A stretch of 38,190 bases of DNA from contig CAMUZA010000011.1 in NCBI GenBank assembly GCA_947165085.1, positions 1-38,190 on the forward strand, given 5' to 3'. Made by a program: the position numbers and the translations under genes. Positions within the stretch are counted from its first letter, which is position 1, and each line of letters begins with the position of its first letter. The stretch is from an uncultured Clostridia bacterium. Its GTDB lineage: Bacteria > Bacillota > Clostridia > Oscillospirales > Oscillospiraceae. Shown here in pieces: positions 1 through 6,868 of this stretch. The notes beneath the pieces were generated by a model, which made no database searches, was not told the DNA's origin, and saw only the letters and a list, made by a program, of their open reading frames with translations.

Positions 1-76
1 CGGACGGAATGAGCAGCAGCACCGCGAGCACCAGGATCGGCACTCGAAGCTGTACAATCTTTTTTGCTAAACGCAT
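1..76 (-). CDS. MMPL/RND-type exporter, N-terminal fragment
   Basis: Only the first 25 codons are inside the window; the gene runs off the left edge. The peptide starts MRLAKKIVQLRVP and continues into a hydrophobic stretch ending LLLIPS. This is the usual start of MMPL-family membrane exporters: a short basic tail, then the first membrane helix. An AAGGAG ribosome binding site lies about 14 bases before the ATG. A TetR regulator lies directly upstream on the same strand, which is a common partner for drug or lipid exporters of this family. The family call rests on a very short peptide plus context, so it is moderate. Confidence 0.5.
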   Translation of the reverse strand, partial: MRLAKKIVQLRVPILVLAVLLLIPS

Positions 77-156
77 GGGTGATCCGCGCTCCTTTTCAAA
101 GATGATCTTTCTTGATTGCGACCATACCTTACACCCTTTCCGGGAAAATGAAAACA

Positions 157-205
157 GTCAAAGCCAGTCTCACGTCTGAATTTCAGACACGAGACTGGCT
201 TTGAC
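157..205 (-). terminator. Terminator after tetR
   Basis: A 23-bp inverted repeat (157-179 with 183-205, two mismatches, 3-base loop) lies 16 bases past the TetR stop. On the minus strand it is followed by a moderately T-rich run (TGTTTTCATTTT). It separates the regulator from the exporter gene downstream, so the exporter probably has its own promoter in 77-156. Confidence 0.75.
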
Positions 206-221
206 CATCAGAAAATATCGT

Positions 222-785
222 TTATTTCAGAGTCTCCACCGTCATGCCCTGCTGCTTCATCGCCGGCTCGACCATCAACTGGAACATGCGGCGAAAATCC
301 TCGTGGAGGTCATAGGTCATGCCGCTTTCCAACCATCGGGTTACGGCGCCGTAGCACACATAGGCGTTAAAATGGATGATTGCCTGGAGGTCGTCCTCCG
401 AGAGCGGCGTATTTGCCAGGATCGAATTGACGTAGCCGATGCTGACGGATTCGCAGTTCTTCATCAGATAGCGGTCGAAGATATCCCGATTGACCGAGTT
501 GTAAACGTGATAGGCAGCGCGTTTGTGCTCACGGAAAAAGGAAAGCGCATCTGTTAAGCTTTCCTCCATGGAAGAGAAAGAGTTCTGTTCCCGCACAAAG
601 CGGCCGATCTCCTCATCGATCACCTCTTCCACCAGAGCGGGAAGATCGGCATAGTGATAATAGAAGGAATTCCGGTTGATGCCGCATTCCTGCACAATTT
701 CCTTCACCGTGATCTGATGATACGGCCGCTCTTCCAGCAGCCGCAGAAAGGTCGTTTTGATTTCCTTCTTTATGAGATTTGCCAT
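222..785 (-). CDS. TetR/AcrR family transcriptional regulator
   Basis: This is a 187-residue one-domain repressor. The N-terminal helix-turn-helix is clear: KKEIKTTFLRLLEERPYHQI, then TVKEIVQECGINRNSFYYHY, the classic TetR recognition helix with the FYYHY signature at about residues 38-42. The rest is a helical ligand-binding domain with no recognisable ligand specificity. The open frame extends 78 codons further upstream, but ATG 785 is preceded at 7 bases by GGAGG (793-797) and starts the conserved domain, so it is preferred. It most likely represses itself and the adjacent MMPL-type exporter. That is inferred from proximity; no operator was identified. Confidence 0.9.
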   Translation of the reverse strand: MANLIKKEIKTTFLRLLEERPYHQITVKEIVQECGINRNSFYYHYADLPALVEEVIDEEIGRFVREQNSFSSMEESLTDALSFFREHKRAAYHVYNSVNRDIFDRYLMKNCESVSIGYVNSILANTPLSEDDLQAIIHFNAYVCYGAVTRWLESGMTYDLHEDFRRMFQLMVEPAMKQQGMTVETLK

Positions 786-1096
786 GGGAACGCCTCCGAA
801 CGGATGGAATAACTGAATCATACCACATTCTTTGCGGGAAATCCAGCAAAACATCAGTCGTTTTACCGCCTCAACGGAAAGGCCCGTTTTTTTGCTGATG
901 TCAAGCACTTCAACATTCGGACACTTTTCTTCTATCCGTCCAAATAGATAATCAACCCGCATACCTTTCGGCGTCGGTTTTTGAAACCGACTCGTATACC
1001 CGTTCCGGCACCTGCGCATATTGGCGGAGTGAGAGCGGCTCGCGACGCGAAGCTAGTCCCTGCGGGAAACGCTCAAGGGCATTGCTGCCCGCCTCC
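786..1096. other. Gene-free stretch upstream of tetR, probable remnant DNA
   Basis: No convincing gene is present. The TetR frame stays open to 1019 and its translation (about 78 residues) contains a helix-turn-helix-like stretch, DISKKTGLSVEAVKRLMF, but there is no ribosome binding site for it. A perfect 8-bp inverted repeat (973-980 with 984-991) has no T-run. An extended -10 (TGGTATGAT on the minus strand, core 817-822) could serve tetR, but its -35 is poor. With the truncated sortase next to it, this looks like decayed insertion debris. Confidence 0.4.
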
Positions 1097-1369
1097 TTAG
1101 CGGGAAGGTCTCTTATCTGTTAGAGTATCTGCCTGGCGGTATTCTCTTTTGTAGCGCAAGGGAGAGAGACTGTCGTTGTACGCCTGCGCCGCCTCCTTCA
1201 GCGCATCAAGCTCGGAGGCATTCATTTTCTCCACTTCCGTGACATAGTTCGTATGCACTTTACTCTGGTATTCGTCATTAACGTAATTGGAAATCAGCGG
1301 ATAGGCCGTGACGCCTGCCGCTGCAAGGAACAGCAGGACGGAAAGCGCGATGATAATAATTCTTTTCAA
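1097..1369 (-). pseudogene. Truncated class C (pilin-type) sortase
   Basis: About 90 codons remain. A TTG start at 1369 sits 5 bases after a strong GGAGGTG. The peptide has a short basic start, one membrane helix (IIIIALSVLLFLAAAGVTAY), and then the helical stretch typical of class C sortases: YPLISNYVNDEYQSKV, then MNASELDALKEAAQAYNDSL. After NDSLSP the similarity ends and the frame stops within about 20 codons. The sortase beta-barrel and the catalytic His/Cys/Arg are therefore absent. A class C sortase is normally over 250 residues, so this is a 3'-deleted gene that cannot be active. No pilin genes remain nearby. Confidence 0.65.
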
Positions 1370-1519
1370 GGAAACACCTCCAAAACCGCGCAGTAACATC
1401 GGCGGCGAGATAAACTTATGGTCTGAAAAAAGCCGGCAAGCCCTGCGCAAAATACCCATGTGCTTTTCACATCAAGTCTGTCCTTCGTTTCTAAACGTCT
1501 CTGCGGAAGCAATTTCTAC

Positions 1520-1533
1520 TTGACATACGTCAA
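1520..1533. promoter_or_regulatory. Palindromic operator candidate over the -35 box
   Basis: TTGAC-ATAC-GTCAA is an inverted repeat with perfect 5-bp arms whose left arm is the -35 hexamer itself. A dimeric DNA-binding protein here would block polymerase. The obvious candidate is the helix-turn-helix protein encoded second in the same operon. Binding is inference. Confidence 0.45.
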
Positions 1534-1548
1534 GCAATATCGTACAAT
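1520..1548 (+). promoter_or_regulatory. Consensus sigma-70-type promoter of the kinase/HTH pair
   Basis: TTGACA (1520-1525), a 17-base spacer and TACAAT (1543-1548) lie 18 bases before the ATG of the HipA-like gene. The leader would therefore be about 10 bases, just including GAGGTG. The near-consensus strength suggests it needs active repression. Confidence 0.8.
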
Positions 1549-1566
1549 CGTTTTGAGGTGATTCTC

Positions 1567-2388
1567 ATGGAAACAAAGGTGATTCGTGAAAAGCAGGATC
1601 TGACGTATCTTTCCTGGAGCAGGATGCGGCATTCTTCCGGAACCGCGGGCAGTTTTTTGAAAGCGGAGTCCGAAGTCTCCGGTCGAAAGGTCTACTACAA
1701 GCTCTCCAAATACGATAATGTCCACGGGGTGGTCGGGCACGAGTGCGTCAACGAACTGATCGCCGACCGTCTTCTGACAATCCTCGGTGTGGAGCATCTG
1801 CATTACCGGCTGATCCATGCGGATATCGTTGTTCGGGAAACTCCGCAGGAAGTCTGGCTTTGCGCCTCGGAGGACTTCAAGGAGCGCGGCGAGGACAAGG
1901 TCGCTCTGGATATGTATTACGAAGCGGAGCATCTGCCCGGCGAGACGGCGATGGATTTTTGCCTGCGTATGGGATGGAGAGATTATATTTGGCAGATGTT
2001 TGTCGTGGATTATTTGATCCTGAATCGAGACCGGCACGGAGCAAACATCGAGGTGCTCCGGAACAAGCGAAAGCGCACGGTCCGGCTGGCGCCCCTGTTC
2101 GATCACGGCGTGTCGCTTCTGTTCAGCTGCCATGGCGATGAGAGCGTCGGGCAATTTGGTGTCATGAAGGATCTTCCGGTCCAGTCCTATCTCGGCAGCC
2201 GCTCTGCATGGGAGAATCTGTCGCTGATCCCGAAGGCGGAGCTGCCGAAGCTGCATCCGCTTCAGGAGGAAGATAGGGCAGTCCTGTTTGCTGATCTGGA
2301 CGGCGTCATTTCCGACAGACTTCAGAACGCAATCTGGAATATGCTATGGAAAAGGTGGAGTGCGTATGAAGATTTTTGCAATTCGTGA
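1567..2388 (+). CDS. HipA-like Ser/Thr kinase fold protein
   Basis: This 273-residue protein carries the hallmarks of the HipA kinase core. NRDRHGAN (153-160) has the catalytic Asp155 and the metal-site Asn. LAPLFDHG (174-181) has the DFG-like Asp179. A glycine/serine loop, HSSGTAGS (22-29), sits near the N-terminus; YYKLS (43-47) offers a beta-strand lysine; and HECVNELIADRLL (58-70) resembles the alpha-C helix with its Glu. It is much shorter than HipA (about 440 residues) and lacks the N-terminal HipB-contacting subdomain. ATG 1567 follows GAGGTG by 6 bases; the in-frame GTG at 1558 is part of that site. It overlaps the next gene by 23 bases, implying translational coupling. Substrate unknown; toxin or regulatory kinase are both possible. 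Confidence 0.7.
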   Translation: METKVIREKQDLTYLSWSRMRHSSGTAGSFLKAESEVSGRKVYYKLSKYDNVHGVVGHECVNELIADRLLTILGVEHLHYRLIHADIVVRETPQEVWLCASEDFKERGEDKVALDMYYEAEHLPGETAMDFCLRMGWRDYIWQMFVVDYLILNRDRHGANIEVLRNKRKRTVRLAPLFDHGVSLLFSCHGDESVGQFGVMKDLPVQSYLGSRSAWENLSLIPKAELPKLHPLQEEDRAVLFADLDGVISDRLQNAIWNMLWKRWSAYEDFCNS

Positions 2389-3184
2389 CGGCGCGGATCC
2401 TGCCGCTCGGGATCTTGCGTATCTGCTCTATTACGAAGGAGCAAAGAAGTTCTATATAGAGCTTCCCGATGATGCCGACCCGTGGGAGACGCCTCTGCTT
2501 CTGTCTTCGTTCGCAAAACAGGGCGTGCATTCCGTCAATTCCTATTGGAGCGAGCTTTGGGTACGGCAGCGGATCGTTCCGCCCGATCGTCAGAACATCC
2601 AGCAGATCCTGAAGGAGCTTCACTTGAAGGAATATGACGAATTCCCGCTTCTGTTGAATGCGATGGGTCGCTGCGCGCAGGACGATTACTATCTCGCCCC
2701 TCTTTCCGAAGGGCAGCTCCCGCGAGAGATTGAAAAGCGTTTCGAGCTGCGCGTCGAGGACGTTGTCCCCCTGCAGGACAGTCAGCTTTTGGTCTTTTTC
2801 CGAAACGGAAAGGTCAAGAAGTGCGACCTCTATGCATATTTTCGAAAGCATCCGGAATTCAGCGTTCTGCAGAAGAATCCGGCGTATTTCCGGAATGTGC
2901 AGATGCAGACCGGAGGGTACGGCGTTGCGTGGGGCGAAAGCCTTATGATTGCGGATCACGAACTGTATTCCATTGGCAAGGCAATCCCTCTGGCCGCAGA
3001 GGATTTCAGGCTCTTTGTGACGGAGCGAATCGTAAACGCGCAAGAAGCTGCAGAGCTGCTTGGCTGTTCCCGTCAATATATCAACGAACTGGTCAAGACA
3101 GGAAAACTGACTCCGATCAAGGCAACCGGAAAAAATACGATGTTTCTCAAAAGCGATCTGCTCCGACGTCTGTGGATGTCGTAG
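2366..3184 (+). CDS. DUF2442-like protein with C-terminal excisionase-type HTH
   Basis: This 272-residue protein has three visible parts. Residues 1-120 are unrecognised and mixed alpha/beta. Residues about 127-205 resemble DUF2442: LRVEDVVPLQDSQLLVFFRN, then DLYAYF, GYGVAWGESLMIADHELY. Residues about 222-266 are a MerR/excisionase-type helix-turn-helix: VNAQEAAELLGCSRQYINEL, then a wing and LKSDLLRRL. The start at ATG 2366 follows AAGGTGGAG and lies inside the 3' end of the kinase gene. DUF2442 proteins are listed as antitoxins of DUF4160 toxins, so an antitoxin-repressor role for the kinase is a reasonable hypothesis. The last 38 bases overlap, antisense, a truncated mobile-element gene. 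Confidence 0.7.
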   Translation: MKIFAIRDGADPAARDLAYLLYYEGAKKFYIELPDDADPWETPLLLSSFAKQGVHSVNSYWSELWVRQRIVPPDRQNIQQILKELHLKEYDEFPLLLNAMGRCAQDDYYLAPLSEGQLPREIEKRFELRVEDVVPLQDSQLLVFFRNGKVKKCDLYAYFRKHPEFSVLQKNPAYFRNVQMQTGGYGVAWGESLMIADHELYSIGKAIPLAAEDFRLFVTERIVNAQEAAELLGCSRQYINELVKTGKLTPIKATGKNTMFLKSDLLRRLWMS

Positions 3185-3413
3185 CAGCCGCAAGAGATCG
3201 TTCCGGTGTGAGAAGCGTGAGGAGGTGCGCCTCCTCTGGGCTGCCGGCGTACAACTTCACGCGAAGGGGATTGCTGTCTTCGTCCGCCAGCAGGATGTCC
3301 TCCGGAAGGTTCTGAATACCGATGGAGCTGAGTTTGCTTTGCAGATCCATCGTGCCGGTCGGCAGCTCGACAACCAGCGTATTCTTGCCGTATCGGATCA
3401 CGGCGCCTAACAT
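3147..3413 (-). pseudogene. Truncated ArdA-like/mobile-element antirestriction-type gene
   Basis: About 88 codons remain, starting at ATG 3413, 7 bases after GGAGGA. The peptide (MLGAVIRYGKNTLVVELPTG, then LQSKLSSIGIQ, ...RVKLYAGSPEEAHLLTLLTP) resembles the N-terminal part of antirestriction-type proteins carried by integrative elements of gut Clostridia. Such proteins are about twice this length or more. Here the similarity ends where the frame runs antisense into the 3' end of the HTH gene, about position 3180. That suggests a deletion or insertion joined the two. The family label is from recall and only moderately sure; the truncation is supported by the convergent overlap. Confidence 0.45.
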
Positions 3414-3459
3414 AGTGTTTTCCTCCGTTTCTTTTGATAGTGATTCTGCATAGGAACAG

Positions 3460-3505
3460 AAAAAGCCCCGGCTGTTTTGTGAAATCAATCCAAAACGACC
3501 GGGGC
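3460..3505 (-). terminator. Hairpin with T-run (minus strand)
   Basis: GCCCCGG-CTGTTTTG (3465-3479) pairs with CAAAACGA-CCGGGGC (3491-3505), giving 13 of 15 pairs around an 11-base loop. On the minus strand it is followed by TTTTTCTG. It lies between tRNA-Leu and the truncated ArdA-like gene, so it is either a backup terminator for the tRNA transcript or an attenuator in the leader of that remnant. Confidence 0.65.
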
Positions 3506-3574
3506 TTGATATATAAAAGCATACAGGATTTCAGAATAATACTTCTGTCTCCGTCATCTTTTTTGTGGGCAATC

Positions 3575-3602
3575 GGGAAAACGTAGAGGTTCAAGTCCTG
3601 TC
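3575..3602 (+). other. Decayed tRNA-Leu 3'-part, inverted relative to the intact tRNA
   Basis: This 28-base stretch matches the variable arm and T-arm of the intact tRNA-Leu at 23 of 28 positions, including AGGTTC-A-AGTCCTGTC. It is on the opposite strand, has no acceptor stem or anticodon arm, and the T-stem has a mismatch. It is not a functional tRNA. It looks like debris of a second leucine tRNA or an attachment site. Confidence 0.45.
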
Positions 3603-3670
3603 AGGAGGTGAAAAACAGGGTTTGGTATCTATAGTTAAACATTGTATTTTTTCATCGCTTGAGATGCGAA

Positions 3671-3693
3671 AAACCCTGATAAAATCAGGGTTT
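3671..3693 (-). terminator. Terminator of tRNA-Leu
   Basis: A perfect 10-bp inverted repeat, AAACCCTGAT/ATCAGGGTTT with a 3-base loop, lies 32 bases past the tRNA 3' end. On the minus strand it leads into a TTTTT run. Confidence 0.75.
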
Positions 3694-3725
3694 CTCGGGG
3701 CAGTATCTTTTTTGTACGCCTCACC

Positions 3726-3808
3726 TGGTGCGGGCGACAGGACTCGAACCTGCATGGTTTCCCACTGGAACCTAAATCCAGCGTGTCTGCCAATTCCACC
3801 ACGCCCGC
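3726..3808 (-). tRNA. tRNA-Leu (anticodon UAG)
   Basis: The cloverleaf can be read on the minus strand. The acceptor stem is GCGGGCG/CGCCCGC (3802-3808 with 3730-3736). The anticodon arm is CTGGA-TTTAGGT-TCCAG with anticodon UAG. There is a long class II variable arm (GTGGGAAACCATG), a T-arm with GGTTCGAGTCC, discriminator A and an encoded CCA (3726-3728). The long variable arm and UAG anticodon identify leucine, reading CUN codons. Its 3' end faces the accessory region, the arrangement expected if elements integrate at this tRNA. Confidence 0.95.
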
Positions 3809-3820
3809 GAATGCAAGAGT

Positions 3821-3849
3821 ATTCTATCATCCCCCTACCCGCCTGTCAA
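3821..3849 (-). promoter_or_regulatory. Promoter of tRNA-Leu
   Basis: On the minus strand TTGACA (3844-3849), a 17-base spacer and TAGAAT (3821-3826) lie 12 bases upstream of the mature tRNA 5' end. Confidence 0.8.
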
Positions 3850-3914
3850 GCGACGATCGAGGCAGGATTTGCGTTTCTTTTATACAAGATTTACATAATC
3901 TTTGCAAAAATGCC

Positions 3915-3943
3915 TTGACAAGTGCCAAAATGGACATTAAAAT
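3915..3943 (+). promoter_or_regulatory. Promoter of rny
   Basis: TTGACA (3915-3920), 17 bases and TAAAAT (3938-3943) give a near-consensus promoter. The leader to the rny ATG is about 110 bases and contains a small hairpin (CGGACT/AGTCCG, about 3969-3986). No known riboswitch was recognised. Confidence 0.75.
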
Positions 3944-4059
3944 ATTTCTGGATTAGTATGGTCTTTTCGGACTTGGGGTAGTCCGGACAGGCGTTGCTTT
4001 TTCTCCGGCGCATCGCGCCGATACCCGAATTTTATGAACAGGAGGTGTATTCACGGAAT

Positions 4060-5601
4060 ATGGAATGGTATATCTGGCTGATCATCATTGCCGTAGTTGC
4101 AGTGCTGTTCTTCTTTATCGGCTTTATCTACCGCAAGAAAGTCGCCGAGCGCGAGATCAAGAGCGCGGAAGCCGAGGCCACGCGCATTATCAACGAAGCC
4201 ATCAAGGGCGGCGAGAACAAGAAGCGCGAGATGCTGGTGGAAGCCAAAGAAGAAATCCATAAAAACCGTACCGAATACGAAAAGGAAGTCAAAGAACGCC
4301 GCGCCGACCTGCAGAAGCAGGAGCGCCGCTTGCAGCAGAAGGAAGAGTCGCTTGACAAGAAGCTCGACGCCTTCGAGCGCAAGGAAGACGATCTCCACAA
4401 GCGTCAGGCCGCTGTCGCCGCCACGCAGGACGAGGTCAATCTGATCAAGAAAAGCCAGCTCGAAATGCTGGAAAAAATCTCCGGACTGTCACAGGAGGAT
4501 GCAAAAAACCAGCTTCTGAAATCGCTGGAAAACGAGTGCCGTCACGAGGCCGCGCTGAAGATCAAGGAGATCGAGGCGCAGACCAAGGACAACGCCGATC
4601 AGCTCGCCCGCGAGATCATCTCCATCGCGATCCAGCGCTGCGCCGCGGATCACGCCGCGGAAGCGACGGTTTCCGTCGTTGCGCTGCCGAACGATGAGAT
4701 GAAGGGCCGCATCATCGGCCGCGAGGGCCGCAACATCCGCACCCTCGAATCCATCACCGGCGTCGATCTGATCATCGACGACACGCCGGAGACCATCACG
4801 GTTTCCTCGTTCGATCCCGTCCGCCGCGAGGTCGCCCGTCTGGCGCTGGAAAAGCTCATCGCCGACGGCCGCATCCACCCGACCCGCATTGAGGATCTGG
4901 TCGAAAAAGCCCGCAAGGAAGTCGACCGCGTGATCAAGCAGGAGGGCGAACGCGCCACCTTCGAGACCGGCATCAACGGTCTGCACCCGGAGCTCATCAA
5001 GCTCCTCGGCAGACAGAAGTACCGCACCTCTTACGGTCAGAACGTGCTCAACCACTCCATCGAGGTCGCGCACATCGCGGGTCTGCTCGCGAGCGAACTC
5101 GGTGTGGACGTCACGCTTGCCAAGCGCGCGGGTCTGCTGCATGACCTCGGCAAATCCGTCGACCACGAGATGGAAGGCAGCCACGTCCAGTTGGGCGTCG
5201 AGCTTGCCAAGAAGTACAATGAATGCCCCGACGTCATCCACGCTATTGAGGCGCACCACAACGACGTCGAGCCGCATACCGTCATCGCCTGCCTCGTGCA
5301 GGCGGCAGACGCCATCTCCGCCGCCCGCCCCGGCGCGCGCCGCGAGAACGTGGAGAATTATATCCGCCGTCTGGAAAAGCTGGAGGAGATCACCGGCTCT
5401 TACCCCGGAGTCGAAAAGTCCTACGCGATCCAGGCAGGCCGCGAGGTCCGTATCATGGTCAAGCCCGAGGAGGTCTCCGAGGACAACATGGTGCTGCTTG
5501 CCCGCGAGCTGGCGCACAAGATCGAGGCCGAGCTGGAATACCCCGGTCAGATCAAAGTCAACGTCATCCGCGAGACGAAAGCGACCGAGTACGCAAAGTA
5601 A
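4060..5601 (+). CDS. rny: Ribonuclease Y
   Basis: RNase Y is the membrane-anchored endoribonuclease that starts mRNA decay in many Firmicutes. The 513-residue product has the full architecture. An N-terminal membrane helix (about 3-23) is followed by a long charged coiled coil (about 30-160, rich in E/K/R with repeated [17 protein letters not shown]-type heptads). A KH domain follows with [10 protein letters not shown] at about 216-225. The HD domain has HDLGK at 361-365 and ends in the conserved [15 protein letters not shown] tail. ATG 4060 matches the start of family members; GGAGGTG lies 12 bases upstream, rather far, and the GTG inside it (4045) is a less likely start. Single-gene unit with its own promoter and terminator. 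Confidence 0.97.
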   Translation: MEWYIWLIIIAVVAVLFFFIGFIYRKKVAEREIKSAEAEATRIINEAIKGGENKKREMLVEAKEEIHKNRTEYEKEVKERRADLQKQERRLQQKEESLDKKLDAFERKEDDLHKRQAAVAATQDEVNLIKKSQLEMLEKISGLSQEDAKNQLLKSLENECRHEAALKIKEIEAQTKDNADQLAREIISIAIQRCAADHAAEATVSVVALPNDEMKGRIIGREGRNIRTLESITGVDLIIDDTPETITVSSFDPVRREVARLALEKLIADGRIHPTRIEDLVEKARKEVDRVIKQEGERATFETGINGLHPELIKLLGRQKYRTSYGQNVLNHSIEVAHIAGLLASELGVDVTLAKRAGLLHDLGKSVDHEMEGSHVQLGVELAKKYNECPDVIHAIEAHHNDVEPHTVIACLVQAADAISAARPGARRENVENYIRRLEKLEEITGSYPGVEKSYAIQAGREVRIMVKPEEVSEDNMVLLARELAHKIEAELEYPGQIKVNVIRETKATEYAK

Positions 5602-5620
5602 ACGCAATCATAATACGCGC

Positions 5621-5655
5621 AAAACGGCTGCTGCCCATTGGACAGCAGCCGTTTT
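5621..5655. terminator. Bidirectional terminator between rny and the convergent operon
   Basis: AAAACGGCTGCTG (5621-5633) and CAGCAGCCGTTTT (5643-5655) form a perfect 13-bp stem flanked by A and T runs. It sits between the convergent ends of rny and the minus-strand operon that stops at 5678. Confidence 0.9.
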
Positions 5656-5677
5656 TGGCCTCCTCTTGAGGGAGGCG

Positions 5678-6109
5678 TTATTTGTTCATCAGTATTTCGC
5701 AGACCTCGTCGGCGGTCGGTTGCCCGGCGTGGACGTGCAGGTCGCAGGGCTCTGCGTCAAAGCAGCCGTGCTTCCGCTCGAGCATTGCCGCCACCGGCGG
5801 CGGCAGAACGCCGCGCATCCGCGCGGCGAAGCGCGCCTTGATCACGTCCAGCTCCTCCGTGACCAGAATGCGGTACGCGCCGGACGGGATCAGCTTCAAA
5901 AGCTCCGGCTCGGTGAGGACGTAGACGATAGTATCACTGCTGACCGCTTCGGTCAGTTTTTTCATAAACAGCCGCTGCGCCATCGCCTCATTGGCGTGCA
6001 GGCGCAAATAGTCCTTGCCGGTATAGATTTCCGCGTTCAGTTTTTCTTTCAAGGCGTCCGCGAGCGTGCTTTTGCCCGTGCAGCTTTCGCCGAAAATCGC
6101 AATTACCAT
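5678..6109 (-). CDS. Small P-loop ATPase/kinase-like protein
   Basis: This 143-residue protein has a Walker A motif near its start: GESCTGKST at about residues 7-15, after a hydrophobic beta strand. A strand VYVLTEPELLKLI follows in the middle. The size and layout resemble small nucleoside or adenylate-kinase-like P-loop proteins (AAA_18 type). A substrate cannot be told. It starts 12 bases after the ABC permease stop and is the last gene of the AbrB-ABC operon. Its link to transport is only positional. Confidence 0.7.
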   Translation of the reverse strand: MVIAIFGESCTGKSTLADALKEKLNAEIYTGKDYLRLHANEAMAQRLFMKKLTEAVSSDTIVYVLTEPELLKLIPSGAYRILVTEELDVIKARFAARMRGVLPPPVAAMLERKHGCFDAEPCDLHVHAGQPTADEVCEILMNK

Positions 6110-6121
6110 ATCCGTTCTCTC

Positions 6122-6868
6122 TTATTTCAGTTTTTTCCGGTGCGTGAAAATCACGACGGCGAGCGCCGTCAGACCGGCCGCCCAGGCGCTGACGACCCAG
6201 AGCTTCCCGGGAATGTCGGCGTAGCTTCCGTCGACCGCGGCGCGCGCGGCGTCCACCGCGTTGGCAAACGGCAGGATATACGCGAACTTGCGGAATCCGT
6301 CGCCGAGCAGGTCGAGCGAGAACCAGCAGCCGGAGAGCCACGCGGTCACGTTCGTCAGCAGCGCGCCGCAAAGTCCGCCGACCGCCTTTTCGTTCAGCAG
6401 CGTGCCGCAGATCAGACCGATCGCGATATTGACGACCATGATCGGAACGCACACGGCGATACACACGAAGAGATTGGCGCTGAACGGCAGTCCGAGCGCG
6501 ATCGCCGCGGCAAAGCAGAAGATCAGCTGTACCACGCCCATCGGCAGGAGCGGCAGCGCGTACCCGAGGATAAAATTGCCGCCCGTCATCGGCGAGGTGT
6601 AGAGCCGCAGCATGAAGGAGCTTTCGCGGTCCTTGGAGAGCAGCAGTGCGGCGAACAGGGCGATAAAGCTCAGTCCGAACACGCTGATGCCCGGCGCGAG
6701 CAGGCGGATCTCAAACATGTTCTCCTGCGCTTCCTTCGGGATGTTGCTGTTGATAATGCTCAGCAGAATCAGCAGCACGATCGGCAGCACGATGCCGAAG
6801 CCGACGCTGATCGGGTCGCGCACGATCTCCTTGAGATTGCGCTTCGCAAAGCAGAACGTCCGTTTCAT
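6122..6868 (-). CDS. ABC-2 type transporter permease
   Basis: This 248-residue membrane protein has about six hydrophobic segments, the ABC-2 (DrrB/NatB-like) layout. It has a cytoplasmic start MKRTFCFAKRNLKEIVRDP, a first helix VGFGIVLPIVLLILLSII, and a last helix followed by the basic tail THRKKLK. The start overlaps the ATPase stop in an ATGA arrangement, so the two are co-translated. It would form the membrane part of an exporter with the preceding ATPase. The substrate (drug, peptide, ion) is not evident. Confidence 0.88.
   Translation of the reverse strand: MKRTFCFAKRNLKEIVRDPISVGFGIVLPIVLLILLSIINSNIPKEAQENMFEIRLLAPGISVFGLSFIALFAALLLSKDRESSFMLRLYTSPMTGGNFILGYALPLLPMGVVQLIFCFAAAIALGLPFSANLFVCIAVCVPIMVVNIAIGLICGTLLNEKAVGGLCGALLTNVTAWLSGCWFSLDLLGDGFRKFAYILPFANAVDAARAAVDGSYADIPGKLWVVSAWAAGLTALAVVIFTHRKKLK

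Noticed and set aside
1558-1566. GTG 1558 as start of the HipA-like gene
   Set aside because: The GTG is part of the GAGGTG ribosome binding site for ATG 1567.
3575-3602. A second functional tRNA on the plus strand
   Set aside because: Only the variable and T-arm region is present; acceptor stem, D-arm and anticodon arm cannot be formed.
3591-3830. 79-codon open frame spanning the tRNA
   Set aside because: Its sequence is a translation through tRNA-Leu (RVLSPAP-type peptide), a well-known annotation artefact.
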